Of a stretch of 64,000 bases of DNA, positions 46,883-56,378 are shown one piece after another. The translations under genes and the position numbers were made by a program. The notes beneath the pieces are model-generated. The model was not told where the DNA came from. It did not search any database and worked only from the letters and a program-made list of their open reading frames with translations. The DNA comes from Maioricimonas rarisocia (lineage in GTDB: Bacteria; Planctomycetota; Planctomycetia; Planctomycetales; Planctomycetaceae). The stretch lies in contig NZ_CP036275.1 of NCBI RefSeq assembly GCF_007747795.1, forward strand, positions 2,346,001-2,410,000, in the 5' to 3' direction. Every line of letters begins with the position of its first letter. Position 1 is the first letter of the stretch.

Positions 46883-47500
46883 TCATGAAGATGTTTGCCG
46901 ATGTCGCTGATGGTGATGGCGAACCACCTTGACGATGTACAGGACGAACAGAACGCCGATGACCCCCATCCCGATGATCTTGAGCGTTCGTGCGATGGCG
47001 TCACTCTGCCCTTCAAGCCAGTACCCCAGCCCGGCCAGCAGGCTCGTCCAGGCCACCGTCCCGATTGTGGTCGCCAGCAGGAACGGGCCGAATGGCATCT
47101 CGGAAAGCCCGGCCGGAACACTGATCAGCGTGCGAACGCCCGGGACCAGGCGTCCAACCGTAACGGCCCAGTAGCCGTACCGGTCAAACCACTTGTCCGC
47201 CCGGTCGATCTCGCTCGCATCGGTGCCCAGCCAGTGGCCATGCCGGTCAATCCATTTCCGGAATCGGTCTGTGCCGACCCAGCGTGCGATTCCATACCAC
47301 GGCACGGCTCCGGCGAGCGTTCCCAAGGTTCCGACAACGATCATCAGGACCAGCGATTTGTCGCCGGAGCGGGCGTTGGCACCGGCCGTGGGCATCACGA
47401 CTTCCGATGGGATCGGAGGGAACAGGTTTTCGAGGAACATCAGCAGGGCCACACCGAGGTAGCCCATCGAGTCCATCGTGTTGCTGATAAAGTCATCCAT
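46883..47500 (-). CDS. DedA-family membrane protein
   Basis: The product has 205 residues; the ATG at 47500 has an AAGG site, although the frame continues to 47614. Family features are FLENLFPPIPSEVVMP, GTLAGAVPWYGIARWVG, FDRYGYWAVTVGRLVPGVRTLISVPAG and about four or five membrane segments. DedA proteins are implicated in lipid-carrier translocation and membrane potential. It is divergent from the flavoprotein gene. Confidence 0.92.
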   Translation of the reverse strand: MDDFISNTMDSMGYLGVALLMFLENLFPPIPSEVVMPTAGANARSGDKSLVLMIVVGTLGTLAGAVPWYGIARWVGTDRFRKWIDRHGHWLGTDASEIDRADKWFDRYGYWAVTVGRLVPGVRTLISVPAGLSEMPFGPFLLATTIGTVAWTSLLAGLGYWLEGQSDAIARTLKIIGMGVIGVLFVLYIVKVVRHHHQRHRQTSS

Positions 47501-47818
47501 TCCTGTGCCTTGCCTTCGGTTGGCCCCGGCAAACATGCGGGGTAAACCGCTTCGGCTCCCGCTTCCCGACAATCTAAGCGGACACCGGACGGACAGAATC
47601 AGGGAAAGTCCCACGGCCCTGCCCGCGGACCGTCGTGCCGAGGACGGTCGCTGAGGCGATCGGTCCTCTTCGGGATGCTGGTGATTTCCCGTATGTTGCC
47701 GGCCCGGTTACCAGCGTACGTTGACGTCTGGCGTCCTCGGAAACTCGTGCGTCGGGAATGTCCGAATGCGGACAACGACGGGGACGAATCTCGTCCGGCC
47801 TTCGGGGAGCAGTCTGAT
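47501..47818. other. Divergent intergenic region with competing hairpins
   Basis: This is the shared control region of the DedA and flavoprotein genes (318 bases). Two inverted repeats overlap: 47628-47649 (arms GACCGTC/GACGGTC, 8-base loop) and 47640-47668 (arms GAGGAC/GTCCTC, with an inner TCGC/GCGA stem). The right arm of the first shares bases with the left arm of the second, so they are mutually exclusive. No gene is seen. Confidence 0.5.
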
Positions 47819-49174
47819 ATGAGCGAGAAGTACGATGTCCTACTTCTGGGGAGCGGGCCCGCCGCATCGCGAATTGCCGAGGCAGGTTCAGAAGCTGGTC
47901 GCAGCGTGGCTGTTGTCGATGCCCGACCGATTGGAGGCACGTGCGCCCTGCGTGGGTGCAACCCCAAGAAAGTTCTCGTCCGCGCGGCGGAACTGCGCGA
48001 CTGGATTCGACGCTCTGACGGCGAACTCATCGCAGGAGATCAAGCGGCCATCAATTGGAAGCAACTGATCGACTTCAAGCGCCAGTTCACCGATCCGGTC
48101 ACTCCCGGCAAGAAGAAGAAGTACGCGGAGCAGGGAATCGCCACCTTCGAATCCCCGGCTCGCTTCGTCGGACCCAGAGCCGTCGACGTCGCAGGAGAGA
48201 CCCTCGAGGCGAAAAACATTGTCATCGCCACCGGCGCCCGGCCCGCACCGCTCGACATCCCCGGCGAGCAACTGTTGACGACCAGTGACAGGTTCCTCGA
48301 GTCGGATACCCTGCCGACAAAAGTGGTCTTCGTCGGAGGAGGATACATTTCCTTCGAATTCGCCCACGTCGCACGCCGCGCCGGTGCGGACGTCACCATC
48401 CTCGAATCGGGCGACCGTCCGCTGGAGGGGTTCGAACCGGATCTGGTCGACCGCCTTGTGGAGGCAACGACCGCCGTCGGCATCGACGTTCGAACCGGCC
48501 ACTCGGCCGAAGCGATCCGGCAGGAAAGCGAAGGAGAACTGACGGTCCTGGCTTCGTCCGATGCCGGGAACCAGGAGTTCTCTGCCGGAATGGTGGTACA
48601 CGGCGGCGGACGCGTCCCCAATGTCAAAAGCTTGAATCTGGAAGCGGGAGGCATCGAATACAGCAACGCCGGCATTCGCGTCAATGAGTTTCTGCAGAGT
48701 GTCTCCAACCCGGACATCTACGCTGCGGGCGACGTCGTTGACAGTGATCTGCCGAAGCTCACCCCGGTCGCGAACCGGCAGGGGCAGACCGTAGCCCGCA
48801 ACCTGCTCGGGCCGGAACGACAGCCGGTGGAGTATGGAGCGGTACCACGCGTCGCCTACACCGTCCCGTCGCTTGCGTCGATCGGTCTCTCCGAGAACGA
48901 ATGCCGCGAACAGGGCCTCGACATCGACGTCCATCAGGGGGATATGTCCGACTGGTCGTCCGTCCGCAAAGTGGGGAAACCGGCCGCGGCGTACAAGGTG
49001 CTCGTCGAACGGAAGACCGACCGACTGCTCGGTGCCCATCTGCTGGGCCCGGATGTCGCCGAGACAATCAACCTGTTCGCGCTCGCCATGACGTATGACA
49101 TCACCGCCACGCGGATGAAGTCGGTGCTCTACGCCTTCCCGACGTTCGCCTCCGACGTCGAGAACATGCTGTAA
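47819..49174 (+). CDS. Disulfide-type NAD(P)/FAD oxidoreductase (glutathione reductase fold) without C-terminal His
   Basis: The product has 451 residues; the ATG at 47819 has a GGGGAG site. FAD-binding GSGPAAS is at 11-17, the redox pair C42-x4-C47 sits in GGTCALRGCNPKK, the NAD(P) site is VFVGGGYIS, and the second FAD motif is YAAGDVVDS. It ends in YAFPTFASDVENML. In glutathione and lipoamide reductases this region carries HPT...E, whose His-Glu dyad activates the thiol; here the His position is Phe. The enzyme may therefore use a different electron path. It is divergent from DedA. Substrate unknown. Confidence 0.87.
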   Translation: MSEKYDVLLLGSGPAASRIAEAGSEAGRSVAVVDARPIGGTCALRGCNPKKVLVRAAELRDWIRRSDGELIAGDQAAINWKQLIDFKRQFTDPVTPGKKKKYAEQGIATFESPARFVGPRAVDVAGETLEAKNIVIATGARPAPLDIPGEQLLTTSDRFLESDTLPTKVVFVGGGYISFEFAHVARRAGADVTILESGDRPLEGFEPDLVDRLVEATTAVGIDVRTGHSAEAIRQESEGELTVLASSDAGNQEFSAGMVVHGGGRVPNVKSLNLEAGGIEYSNAGIRVNEFLQSVSNPDIYAAGDVVDSDLPKLTPVANRQGQTVARNLLGPERQPVEYGAVPRVAYTVPSLASIGLSENECREQGLDIDVHQGDMSDWSSVRKVGKPAAAYKVLVERKTDRLLGAHLLGPDVAETINLFALAMTYDITATRMKSVLYAFPTFASDVENML

Positions 49175-49479
49175 CTGCACACCGAATCCGAGCAGTTGCG
49201 GAGTGTCGCCCGCATCGGGGCAGCACCCAGGCCGCATTGCAGGGGGCCCTGATAGTCGGTCTGCGGTGTTCGCGGATGATCGGCTTCACCGTCACGGCCA
49301 GCGTAGCAGCGGTCGCAGACCCGTTGAGAGGCGGCCAGGCGATCGCCTGACGTGTGGCCGGACGGTATTCGCGACTCGGGCGGGCTTTTGAAGAACATTT
49401 TTATCCAAGCATTCCGGAGCATTCCAGGGGACTACGGGCTTTCGACGTCCAACTGCTCCGCCCGCACGAGGAGACAGCG
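49175..49479. other. Intergenic region, 305 bases
   Basis: No gene is seen. It contains a 14-base perfect palindrome at 49336-49349 (CAGGCGATCGCCTG), nested within longer arms CGGCC/GGCCG, upstream of the YihY gene. Confidence 0.45.
49336..49349. promoter_or_regulatory. 14-base perfect palindrome
   Basis: CAGGCGATCGCCTG lies between the flavoprotein and YihY genes and is flanked by further inverted bases. It could serve as a terminator stem for the former or an operator for the latter. Confidence 0.3.
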
Positions 49480-50463
49480 ATGAATCCGAAACTCGAGAGC
49501 CTCACCTCGATCGTCAAAACGTCTGCCTCCGACTTCTCGGAAGACGACTGTCCGATGATGGCGGCCGCGCTCGCCTACTACACCGCGTTCGCACTGCCGG
49601 CCCTGCTCGTCCTGATCGTCACCGTCGCCGGCTGGTTCTGGAGCGCCGAAGACGTCACGCACCAGGTCGAACAGCAGGTCGTCAGCGTTATTGGTGAAGG
49701 CGGCTGGCAACAGGTCCGATCGATGATGCGGGCGGCCGATGACAAGCAAGGTGGCGGCGGCATGGCTGCCATGTTCGGCATCGTTGTGCTGATCATTGGT
49801 GCCACCGGAGTGATGGTGCAGCTTCAGGCGGCGCTCAATCGCGCTTGGGAAGTCAAACCGGATCCCGACCAGGGCGGCGTCAAGACGTTCCTGCTCAAGC
49901 GGGTGCTGTCGCTGGCGATGATCATTGCCATTTCGTTCCTGCTGCTGGTCTCGCTGGTCCTCACAGCGGTCCTCAAGGCGATGGCAGGAATGGTGGTGTC
50001 GTGGTTGCCCAGCGACATCTCGACGTGGGTCCCCTGGACGATTGACGTGGTCGTCAGCTTCATCGTCTTTACGTTGCTGTTTGCCTCGATGCTCAAGCTG
50101 CTGCCCGACGCCAACGTTCGCTGGAAAGATACGTGGGTCGGGGCCGGAGTGACATCGGTGCTGTTCATGATCGGTAAGTTCGCCCTGGCGTTCTATTTCG
50201 GCATGAAGGACACCAGCCAGTACGGGGCGGCTTCGTCGACGATTCTGCTGCTGGCGTGGGTCTACTATTCGGGCATGATCTTTCTCTTCGGTGCGGAGTT
50301 CACCCAGGTCTGGGCCCGGAAACGTGGACACCGGATTACGCCTGAGAAAGGTGCGGTTCGCGTTGTGCGCGAAACGAAACAGGTCGGTGAAGGAGAAGGC
50401 CGGGACAAACCGGTCGCCGCTGCTGCCCCCGCCGAATCCCGAGGAGCAGAGACCGGCAGCTAG
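49480..50463 (+). CDS. YihY/BrkB-family inner membrane protein
   Basis: The product has 327 residues; the ATG at 49480 has a GAGGAGA site. The N-terminal FSEDDCPMMAAALAYYTAFALPALL is the family hallmark. About six membrane helices follow, then YGAASSTILLLAWVYYSGMIFLFGAEFTQVWA near 260-290. A charged cytoplasmic tail ends the protein. These proteins were once called ribonuclease BN in error; their function is unsettled. Confidence 0.92.
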   Translation: MNPKLESLTSIVKTSASDFSEDDCPMMAAALAYYTAFALPALLVLIVTVAGWFWSAEDVTHQVEQQVVSVIGEGGWQQVRSMMRAADDKQGGGGMAAMFGIVVLIIGATGVMVQLQAALNRAWEVKPDPDQGGVKTFLLKRVLSLAMIIAISFLLLVSLVLTAVLKAMAGMVVSWLPSDISTWVPWTIDVVVSFIVFTLLFASMLKLLPDANVRWKDTWVGAGVTSVLFMIGKFALAFYFGMKDTSQYGAASSTILLLAWVYYSGMIFLFGAEFTQVWARKRGHRITPEKGAVRVVRETKQVGEGEGRDKPVAAAAPAESRGAETGS

Positions 50464-50686
50464 AAATGCCGATTGAAATCTGCGGTGCCAGGTCGCATCG
50501 TAGGACGGGGAGGCGGCATCTCCCAAACCGTGCCGCGATCGCGTCAGCAGACCGGCTCGTCGTTCTAGGTCGTCACGGCAAGGTCAGTTCAGGACGACGT
50601 CGCCAGCGTGTTGCGTGGACGATCATATTCAAGCTGTTCCGGCGGGCTCGCATTCCGGCATCGGCACGTTTGTGCAAGAGGCTCCA

Positions 50687-52201
50687 ATGAAGAAAGTGCT
50701 GCTGGTCATCATCGACGCACTCGCGACCCGGATCGTCGAACCCGCAATGCAGGACGGACGGCTGAAGACGTTTTCCAGTCTGGCTGCAGCGGGCGTCTTC
50801 CGCACCGACAGCATCTCGATCTTCCCGTCGATCACCCCCGCCGCCACGGCGTCCCTGATGACCGGACGCTATCCCGTGGACCACGGCATCGCCGGCGCGT
50901 TCTGGTACGAACGGGACGCCGACTGCGTTGCCTACTACGGCGACGATGTCTGGGTGGTGATGAACGAAGGCTTCGGCAAGTACTTCAACGATTTCCTGGT
51001 CAGTTTGAATTTCACCCGGCTGCAGTCCGAAACCGTTTTCGAACGGGTCGAGAATGCGGGGATGACAGCTGCCGTGCTGAACTACATGTGGTTTCGTGGA
51101 GGGACCCGGCACGAGGTGAATGCTCCGCTACTGCTGCAGTTGTTACCGGGCACTTCGTTCGTCGAGCACATTTCCGGACCGACGATCGCCGCGCTGGGAG
51201 ACTTCGTCACCAGCCGTATTCCCGGGTCGGATGAGACGTTGTCCGCGTCCGGCGGATTCATGCGACGATACGGTTTCCACGACGAAACCACTGGCGAATA
51301 CCTGCTGCAGCTCGCACGGACCGCCGGCCTGCCCGACTTCACCCTGGCTTATTTCCCCAACAACGACTGGGACAGCCACTCCGTCGGGCCGGCCGAGGCC
51401 GCAAGCACGGTCGAGCGAGTGGATGAGATCCTCGGCGAACTGATCGAAAGCTGTGGGGGACTGGACGCGTTTCTTGCCGAGTACGCCATCGTGATCACCG
51501 GCGACCATTCCCAGTGCGACATGGCCGAATCAGCCGACGACCGTCCCATCGATCTGGACGAACTGCTGGAAGGGTTCGACCGGGTTCCCGCCGGAAGCGA
51601 GTGGGGCGACGAGAATGACCTGATGGTCTGCCCGAACCTGCGCGCCGCACAGATCTATTTCCACCGGGCTTCGACTCCGGAACATCGCGACGAAGTCGGC
51701 CGCCGCCTCCTCTCGCACTCTCATGTTGATCAGGTGCTGTGGGTCGAGCCGTTTCGTTGCGACCGCATCGACAGCTACGAAGTCCGCACGGCCGACAGGG
51801 GACGCCTCTCGTTCAGCATTGCAGACGAAGGGAGTGAGTCCGACTGCTTCGATCGCTACGGGAATCATTGGTCGATCGAAGGAGACCTGTCGGCCATCGA
51901 TGCCACGATCGGGCCGGATGGGCAGATCCACTATGGCATCTATCCCAACGCGCTCGAACGCATCGTAACGGGCTTCTGTAATCAGTGCGGCGACATCTGG
52001 GCAACGGCCCGACCCGGCAGCGAGTTCTGCCTGAGCGAGACGAGCGTACACGCGGGCGGTTCTCACGGGACGCTGCACGAGCTGGATTCGACGTCTCCGC
52101 TTCTTGTCGCCGGCGCGCCGGGAGACATCACGGTTCCCGAACACCCCCGCAATGTCGACGTCACGCCTCTGTGCCTGAGGATCCTTGGCATCGACCAGTG
52201 A
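50687..52201 (+). CDS. Alkaline-phosphatase-fold phosphodiesterase/pyrophosphatase
   Basis: The product has 504 residues; the ATG at 50687 has an AGAGG site, and no signal peptide is present. It starts with VLLVIIDALATRIV (metal Asp10), then FPSITPAATASLMTGRYP, where T50 or T54 would be the nucleophile. NNDWDSHSVGP (metal His/Asp) and ITGDHSQCDM follow. This pattern matches type I phosphodiesterase/nucleotide pyrophosphatase enzymes. The substrate could be a nucleotide, a phospholipid head group or a phosphonate. A cytoplasmic location is inferred from the missing signal. Confidence 0.85.
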   Translation: MKKVLLVIIDALATRIVEPAMQDGRLKTFSSLAAAGVFRTDSISIFPSITPAATASLMTGRYPVDHGIAGAFWYERDADCVAYYGDDVWVVMNEGFGKYFNDFLVSLNFTRLQSETVFERVENAGMTAAVLNYMWFRGGTRHEVNAPLLLQLLPGTSFVEHISGPTIAALGDFVTSRIPGSDETLSASGGFMRRYGFHDETTGEYLLQLARTAGLPDFTLAYFPNNDWDSHSVGPAEAASTVERVDEILGELIESCGGLDAFLAEYAIVITGDHSQCDMAESADDRPIDLDELLEGFDRVPAGSEWGDENDLMVCPNLRAAQIYFHRASTPEHRDEVGRRLLSHSHVDQVLWVEPFRCDRIDSYEVRTADRGRLSFSIADEGSESDCFDRYGNHWSIEGDLSAIDATIGPDGQIHYGIYPNALERIVTGFCNQCGDIWATARPGSEFCLSETSVHAGGSHGTLHELDSTSPLLVAGAPGDITVPEHPRNVDVTPLCLRILGIDQ

Positions 52202-52284
52202 TTGACAGGGTCGCGTGGCCAGCATCAAAGGGTGACACTCAGCGGCACGCGGTGCTCTGCGGATCCGCGGTTTGAAGCCTGGGC

Positions 52285-53685
52285 CTATTCGCCGCCGATG
52301 AATTCGAAGGCCCCTGCCGCGTGATCCTTGCAGAACATGCGATGATCGCGTCGAAGTCGCCGCACCGCGCACTCGGAGAATCGCACGATGTCGCCGGTGA
52401 AGACCTCCCTGTTGACCGAGCCGAGAATCTCTTTCTCGGCATCTCCCTCGATCAGTCCGGTATCCTCATCGCACCGTGCGTGTGCGATGGCGAGAGTTCG
52501 GCCGCAGATCGAGGCATACTCTTTCAGCTCCGAATGGCTCAGGTCGTCGACGTCGATATCGTCCTTGAGTGGACTTCGTTCCCGAACGAGGAAGTTCCGC
52601 TCATCCAGTGTTGTCTCGCCGTAGTAGGGGTCGCCACCGACAAGATGAATCTGGTGCGACTGAACGATTCTCCCGGCCTCGCCGGACATTTCCCCTTCGG
52701 ATTGCCCGTTGCCGCCATCGAGCGAGCGGTGATTCGGAACCAGCCCGTACAGGGCCGAGCGGCGGGTCTGCTTCATCTCCAGGACAATGTCGTCGGCATG
52801 ATCTTCAGTCGGGCCGTCGATCAGCACGAAAAAGCGATCCAGACCGAGGCTGGCCGTGCCGCTGCCCTTCTTGATGGCGACGTCCTTGACCTGGAAGTGT
52901 CCCGTCCGCTTGGTGTCGGGAACGTCGCAGGACTCGCGGTAGTGGTCGATCGCCTTCTGGAAGTCCTTGACCCGCTTTGAGTGGGCGACGATTTCATCCG
53001 AGGAAACAAACGTCCCCTTCTTCAGATCGATCAGTTCGTCAAGAAACTCGCGGCGACGAGTGCGCGACGACTCCAGCAGTTCCCGGATCATCGGCGGGCT
53101 GTTGTCGATCCGGAATTCGTGCCACTTCTCGCGATCGTCACGAGCAAACTCGAGCAGACCGTCGAAGTAGCCGTCGAGAAAGCTTCGGACGGTCTTGCGG
53201 CACTTTTTCTTCTTGCGTCCTTCTTCGCGGGCGGCGAGGTAGAAGCCGACTGCGGCACGCTTGAGATCCCACGAAAACGGAGCGAAGTGAGCCTCGTCGA
53301 AGTCGTTGAGGCCGAAGAAGGGAGCACCGTCCTCGTTCGGCATCACGCCGAAGTTTTCCGGGTGCGCATCGCCGGTCGCCAGGACGATTGGAAGATGTCC
53401 GTCGGAACCGGCGATGTCCCGGAAGAACAGGAGCGCCGTCCCGCGGAAGAAGTCCCAAGCGGATTCGGCCAGCTTGTCGAACTTTGCCTGGGCTCCTTCC
53501 GGCCGGTTCTGAATCCGGAACTGATGGTCTTCGCGAAGAGTCGCACGCACGTGCAGGCGTCGCTCCTCGTGCGACAAACGCGTGGGTGGAACGATCACTT
53601 CGCCGCGAGCCTGACGGCGGGCCAGTTCCGCGAAGGCGTCCGTGCGATCCCGATCGTCCCGATCATTCGTCGTGATGATCTGCAT
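52285..53685 (-). CDS. DUF2252 protein
   Basis: The product has 466 residues with the DUF2252 kinase-like signature: ATGDAHPENFGV (103-114) and FGLNDFDEAHF (124-134), followed by FSWDLKRAAVGF. These residues recall the phosphotransferase/aminoglycoside kinase fold, but the activity is unknown. It is convergent with the alkaline-phosphatase-like gene and lies 27 bases downstream of the DUF4112 gene on the same strand. Confidence 0.9.
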   Translation of the reverse strand: MQIITTNDRDDRDRTDAFAELARRQARGEVIVPPTRLSHEERRLHVRATLREDHQFRIQNRPEGAQAKFDKLAESAWDFFRGTALLFFRDIAGSDGHLPIVLATGDAHPENFGVMPNEDGAPFFGLNDFDEAHFAPFSWDLKRAAVGFYLAAREEGRKKKKCRKTVRSFLDGYFDGLLEFARDDREKWHEFRIDNSPPMIRELLESSRTRRREFLDELIDLKKGTFVSSDEIVAHSKRVKDFQKAIDHYRESCDVPDTKRTGHFQVKDVAIKKGSGTASLGLDRFFVLIDGPTEDHADDIVLEMKQTRRSALYGLVPNHRSLDGGNGQSEGEMSGEAGRIVQSHQIHLVGGDPYYGETTLDERNFLVRERSPLKDDIDVDDLSHSELKEYASICGRTLAIAHARCDEDTGLIEGDAEKEILGSVNREVFTGDIVRFSECAVRRLRRDHRMFCKDHAAGAFEFIGGE

Positions 53686-53712
53686 GCAATCGCCCCTTGC
53701 TGAACGTAAGGA

Positions 53713-54174
53713 TCAGCGGGTGGCTTCGACAGCGAGCCGCCGCTTCAGCAGACGCATGTTTCGTCGATTCGCCTTGAACGTCGCATCGAAGAAATCGCCC
53801 ACGAGGGGAATCGATCCCACAAGCATATCGACCGCAATGTTACCCGCCATCCGAGCCAGTGTCCGTTTGCCAACTCCCATCTGCCAGGCCTGATGGATGA
53901 CATAGCCGGACATGCAGGCCGTCGCGACGTCGCCGACACCCGGGATGAGGCCGATGATCGTATCCCAGCCGATGTGAAACCGGGTCCCGGGAATTCGAAT
54001 GGCCTCGTCGAGAAGCTGCGTCAGACGCTCCATCCGCGCCAGACGATGCGCGTGCGGCGATGTCCCCAGCGGAGGGGTCTGCTTCCGGGCTGCCGCGGCG
54101 AGGGGGTTGCTTCGGGACGCGACGGCACCAGACGGGCGGCGGAAAGTGCGTTCAAGGCGGGATGACAGATTCAT
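53713..54174 (-). CDS. DUF4112 membrane-associated protein
   Basis: The product has 153 residues. The family signature GWDTIIGLIPGVGDVATA is at about 69-86, followed by a second glycine-rich motif SIPLVGDFFDATFKANRRN. Two amphipathic or membrane hairpins are likely. Its start overlaps the PAP2 gene end by four bases (ATGA), so the two are coupled. Function unknown. Confidence 0.88.
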   Translation of the reverse strand: MNLSSRLERTFRRPSGAVASRSNPLAAAARKQTPPLGTSPHAHRLARMERLTQLLDEAIRIPGTRFHIGWDTIIGLIPGVGDVATACMSGYVIHQAWQMGVGKRTLARMAGNIAVDMLVGSIPLVGDFFDATFKANRRNMRLLKRRLAVEATR

Positions 54175-55031
54175 GAGTCGATTCTCCTGTGAGAATCCGC
54201 GTGCTTGCGGGTCTCTCCTGCGGTGTGCCCGGCCGCGGAGCGTTGAGTAACTTCGTGTGACTGTTGGGGACGCTCAGTTTCCGTCCCCTCCTCCAGCAGT
54301 CCGCTGGTGCCCGCGTCCTCCATTTCTCCCTCTCGCTGCAGCCTGCGGGCGATCAGCCAGCAGAGGATGGCCCAGCAGGAACCGAGCGTCCAACCGGCCA
54401 GAACATCCGTCGGCCAGTGAACACCCAGATAGACGCGGCTCGTTCCCACGCAGAGCGTGAGCAGTGCCGCCAGGATCAGGAAGTATGCTTTGAGTCGCCG
54501 ATCGGCATGTACACGTGCCAGCAGCGCTCCAAGGGTCAGGTACGTGGCTGCCGACATCATCGCATGGCCACTGGGGAAACTGGACGTGTAAACGAACGAT
54601 CCATGGGGCACGAGGTCGGGCCGTGGCCTTGAAAACTGCCATTTCAGAAGCTGGCTGACGAGGAGGCCCCCAAGGACAGCGACGAGCACGACGACCGCCG
54701 CCCGCCCCTTCCTCTGCAGTCCGAGGTAACCCGTGACGGCGATGGTGATCATCGTCAGGACACCTACACCTCCCAGCGCCGTAAAGTCGCGCCCCAGTTC
54801 CTCCACCCACTTGGGGCCGATCGGATCGGTGACGTCATCGGCTGTCCGCATGGCCAGCAGCACCGTCCGGTCGAGCGATTGCGTTTCTCCTTCGAGGACA
54901 TCATCAGTCAGTTCAACGAAGCCCCAGACCCCCGCCGCCAGCAGGACGAAGCTGATGAGTGTGGACAGTTCGTTTCGGCCCAGCCAGGTCATCCATTGCC
55001 GGCATCGTTCGGTCGGTCTGAGACTGTTCAT
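54171..55031 (-). CDS. PAP2-family membrane phosphatase
   Basis: The product has 286 residues with about six membrane helices. All three catalytic motifs are present: KWQFSRPRP (130-138), FPSGHAM with the acid/base His (152-158) and SRVYLGVHWPTD with the nucleophile His (198-209). It probably dephosphorylates a membrane lipid such as undecaprenyl diphosphate or phosphatidate. A charged 60-residue tail follows the last helix. Confidence 0.93.
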   Translation of the reverse strand: MNSLRPTERCRQWMTWLGRNELSTLISFVLLAAGVWGFVELTDDVLEGETQSLDRTVLLAMRTADDVTDPIGPKWVEELGRDFTALGGVGVLTMITIAVTGYLGLQRKGRAAVVVLVAVLGGLLVSQLLKWQFSRPRPDLVPHGSFVYTSSFPSGHAMMSAATYLTLGALLARVHADRRLKAYFLILAALLTLCVGTSRVYLGVHWPTDVLAGWTLGSCWAILCWLIARRLQREGEMEDAGTSGLLEEGTETERPQQSHEVTQRSAAGHTAGETRKHADSHRRIDS

Positions 55032-55080
55032 GAAGCTTTGCGGTTCGCGGTCTTTGCGGACGGAGTGATGTTCGGACGCG

Positions 55081-55755
55081 TTACTGATACGTGCGGATTG
55101 TTTCGGCGATGCTGTCCGGGTGCGGGATCCCCTTCACGTCGATCTCCATATCGTCCTGGCCCGAACTGGAAATGGCGATCCGTCCAACTCCGAGCAGCCG
55201 TTCGAGGAACCCCTGATTGACCTGAATATTGCGGACGTCGTCGTGCTGCACTTCGTTCGTACGTCGGGAAACAATCCCCTGCCGGTAGATCGTCCGTTTG
55301 TTGGTGATCGTCAGCGTTCGATACAGCACCTGGACGTACCAGATCGCCAGCATGGCGATCCCCACCAGAGCCGCAACGCCCGACGCCATTCCGATGATCG
55401 GGAGCTCAGCGGTGAGGATCAGGGCCCCGGCAATGCCGCCGAAGATGAGGAGCAGCACACCCAGATAGGTGATGGGACGATTTCGGAACATCGCGGGATG
55501 TCGGACCATGATGTCGTGTTCGATGTCTGCGGCCAGCCCTGCTTTCAGGACTTTGCGTGTCCCCCCTTCCCCCGGCTGACGGGTCGACAGCCTCGCGTCT
55601 GGCGCCGGGACGTCGAAAGGCCGTCCGCATGCCGGATTCGGGCAGTCAATGATTTCCCCCAACTGCCCCTCGTGCACCTCGACGTCCGAGTCGCAGTGCG
55701 GACAGGTGTAGACCAGTCGATCGCTGTCAACGTGTCTCTTATGCCGTGTCGACAT
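55081..55755 (-). CDS. Membrane protein with zinc ribbon and bacterial PH domain
   Basis: The product has 224 residues. The N-terminal zinc-ribbon cysteines are C18, C21, C38 and C43. Two membrane helices lie at about 96-140 (YLGVLLLIFGGIAGALIL and GVAALVGIAMLAIWYV). The C-terminal bPH_2 domain of YdbS type reads LTITNKRTIYRQGIV, EVQHDDVRNIQVNQGFLER and GVGRIAISSSG. The role is unknown, possibly membrane surface binding. Confidence 0.88.
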   Translation of the reverse strand: MSTRHKRHVDSDRLVYTCPHCDSDVEVHEGQLGEIIDCPNPACGRPFDVPAPDARLSTRQPGEGGTRKVLKAGLAADIEHDIMVRHPAMFRNRPITYLGVLLLIFGGIAGALILTAELPIIGMASGVAALVGIAMLAIWYVQVLYRTLTITNKRTIYRQGIVSRRTNEVQHDDVRNIQVNQGFLERLLGVGRIAISSSGQDDMEIDVKGIPHPDSIAETIRTYQ

Positions 55756-55802
55756 CGGTTGCTCTCACTCTGGAGTGACTTGTGCGCGCTGAAGTTCAGA
55801 AC

Positions 55803-56378
55803 TCAAGGCAGCCACGTATAGATCAGCATGCCGACCGAGGCCGCTGTCACCAGGTATCCTGCGGCGGCCACGAGGCCATCACGTGCCGTCAGTGCCAGTG
55901 AAAGCAGTACCAGTGCCAGTGCGGGCGGTGTCACGCCCCACGGCACCACCGCGAGAGGGTAGAACGACAGTGCCAGCAGAATGGCGATCGCGGCGATCAC
56001 ATAGTTGGCCGGCGACTTCACCAGAAACTCGTAGCGCGGTTTGATCCCCGCCTCGAACCATTTCACGTACGGTCGCATCTTCTTCACCATTCGCTCGAGA
56101 CGGTCACGCCCGAACTCGATCGAAAGCAGTCGGGAAGGCAACCACGGATGCGGGGTGAAGAACATCTGCACCGCAATCAGGATGATCAGCGAACCGGTGA
56201 TGATCGACGCACCGGGGATACCTCCGATCGGGGACAGGGCGACAAACGACGGTGCGAGCAGTAGCGGCCCGTAGCTGCGGGTGTGCAGCGCATCGAGCAG
56301 GTCACCGACAGAGACTTTTTCTCCGTCGGTATTCTCCACGAACTGGTCCATCACTCCTGTCAGACTGCTGACAGCCAT
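55803..56378 (-). CDS. ExoD-family membrane protein
   Basis: The product has 191 residues with about four membrane helices and ExoD hallmarks: YGPLLLAPSFVALSPIGGIPG at about 35-55, and FFTPHPWLPSRLLS. ExoD was named for exopolysaccharide production and alkaline tolerance in rhizobia; the mechanism is unknown. It is the first gene of the minus-strand block that runs down to DUF2252. Confidence 0.9.
   Translation of the reverse strand: MAVSSLTGVMDQFVENTDGEKVSVGDLLDALHTRSYGPLLLAPSFVALSPIGGIPGASIITGSLIILIAVQMFFTPHPWLPSRLLSIEFGRDRLERMVKKMRPYVKWFEAGIKPRYEFLVKSPANYVIAAIAILLALSFYPLAVVPWGVTPPALALVLLSLALTARDGLVAAAGYLVTAASVGMLIYTWLP

Noticed and set aside
49338-49347. GCGATCGC core like the cyanobacterial HIP1 octamer
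   Set aside because: Single copy seen as part of a longer palindrome, and the gene content is not cyanobacterial.
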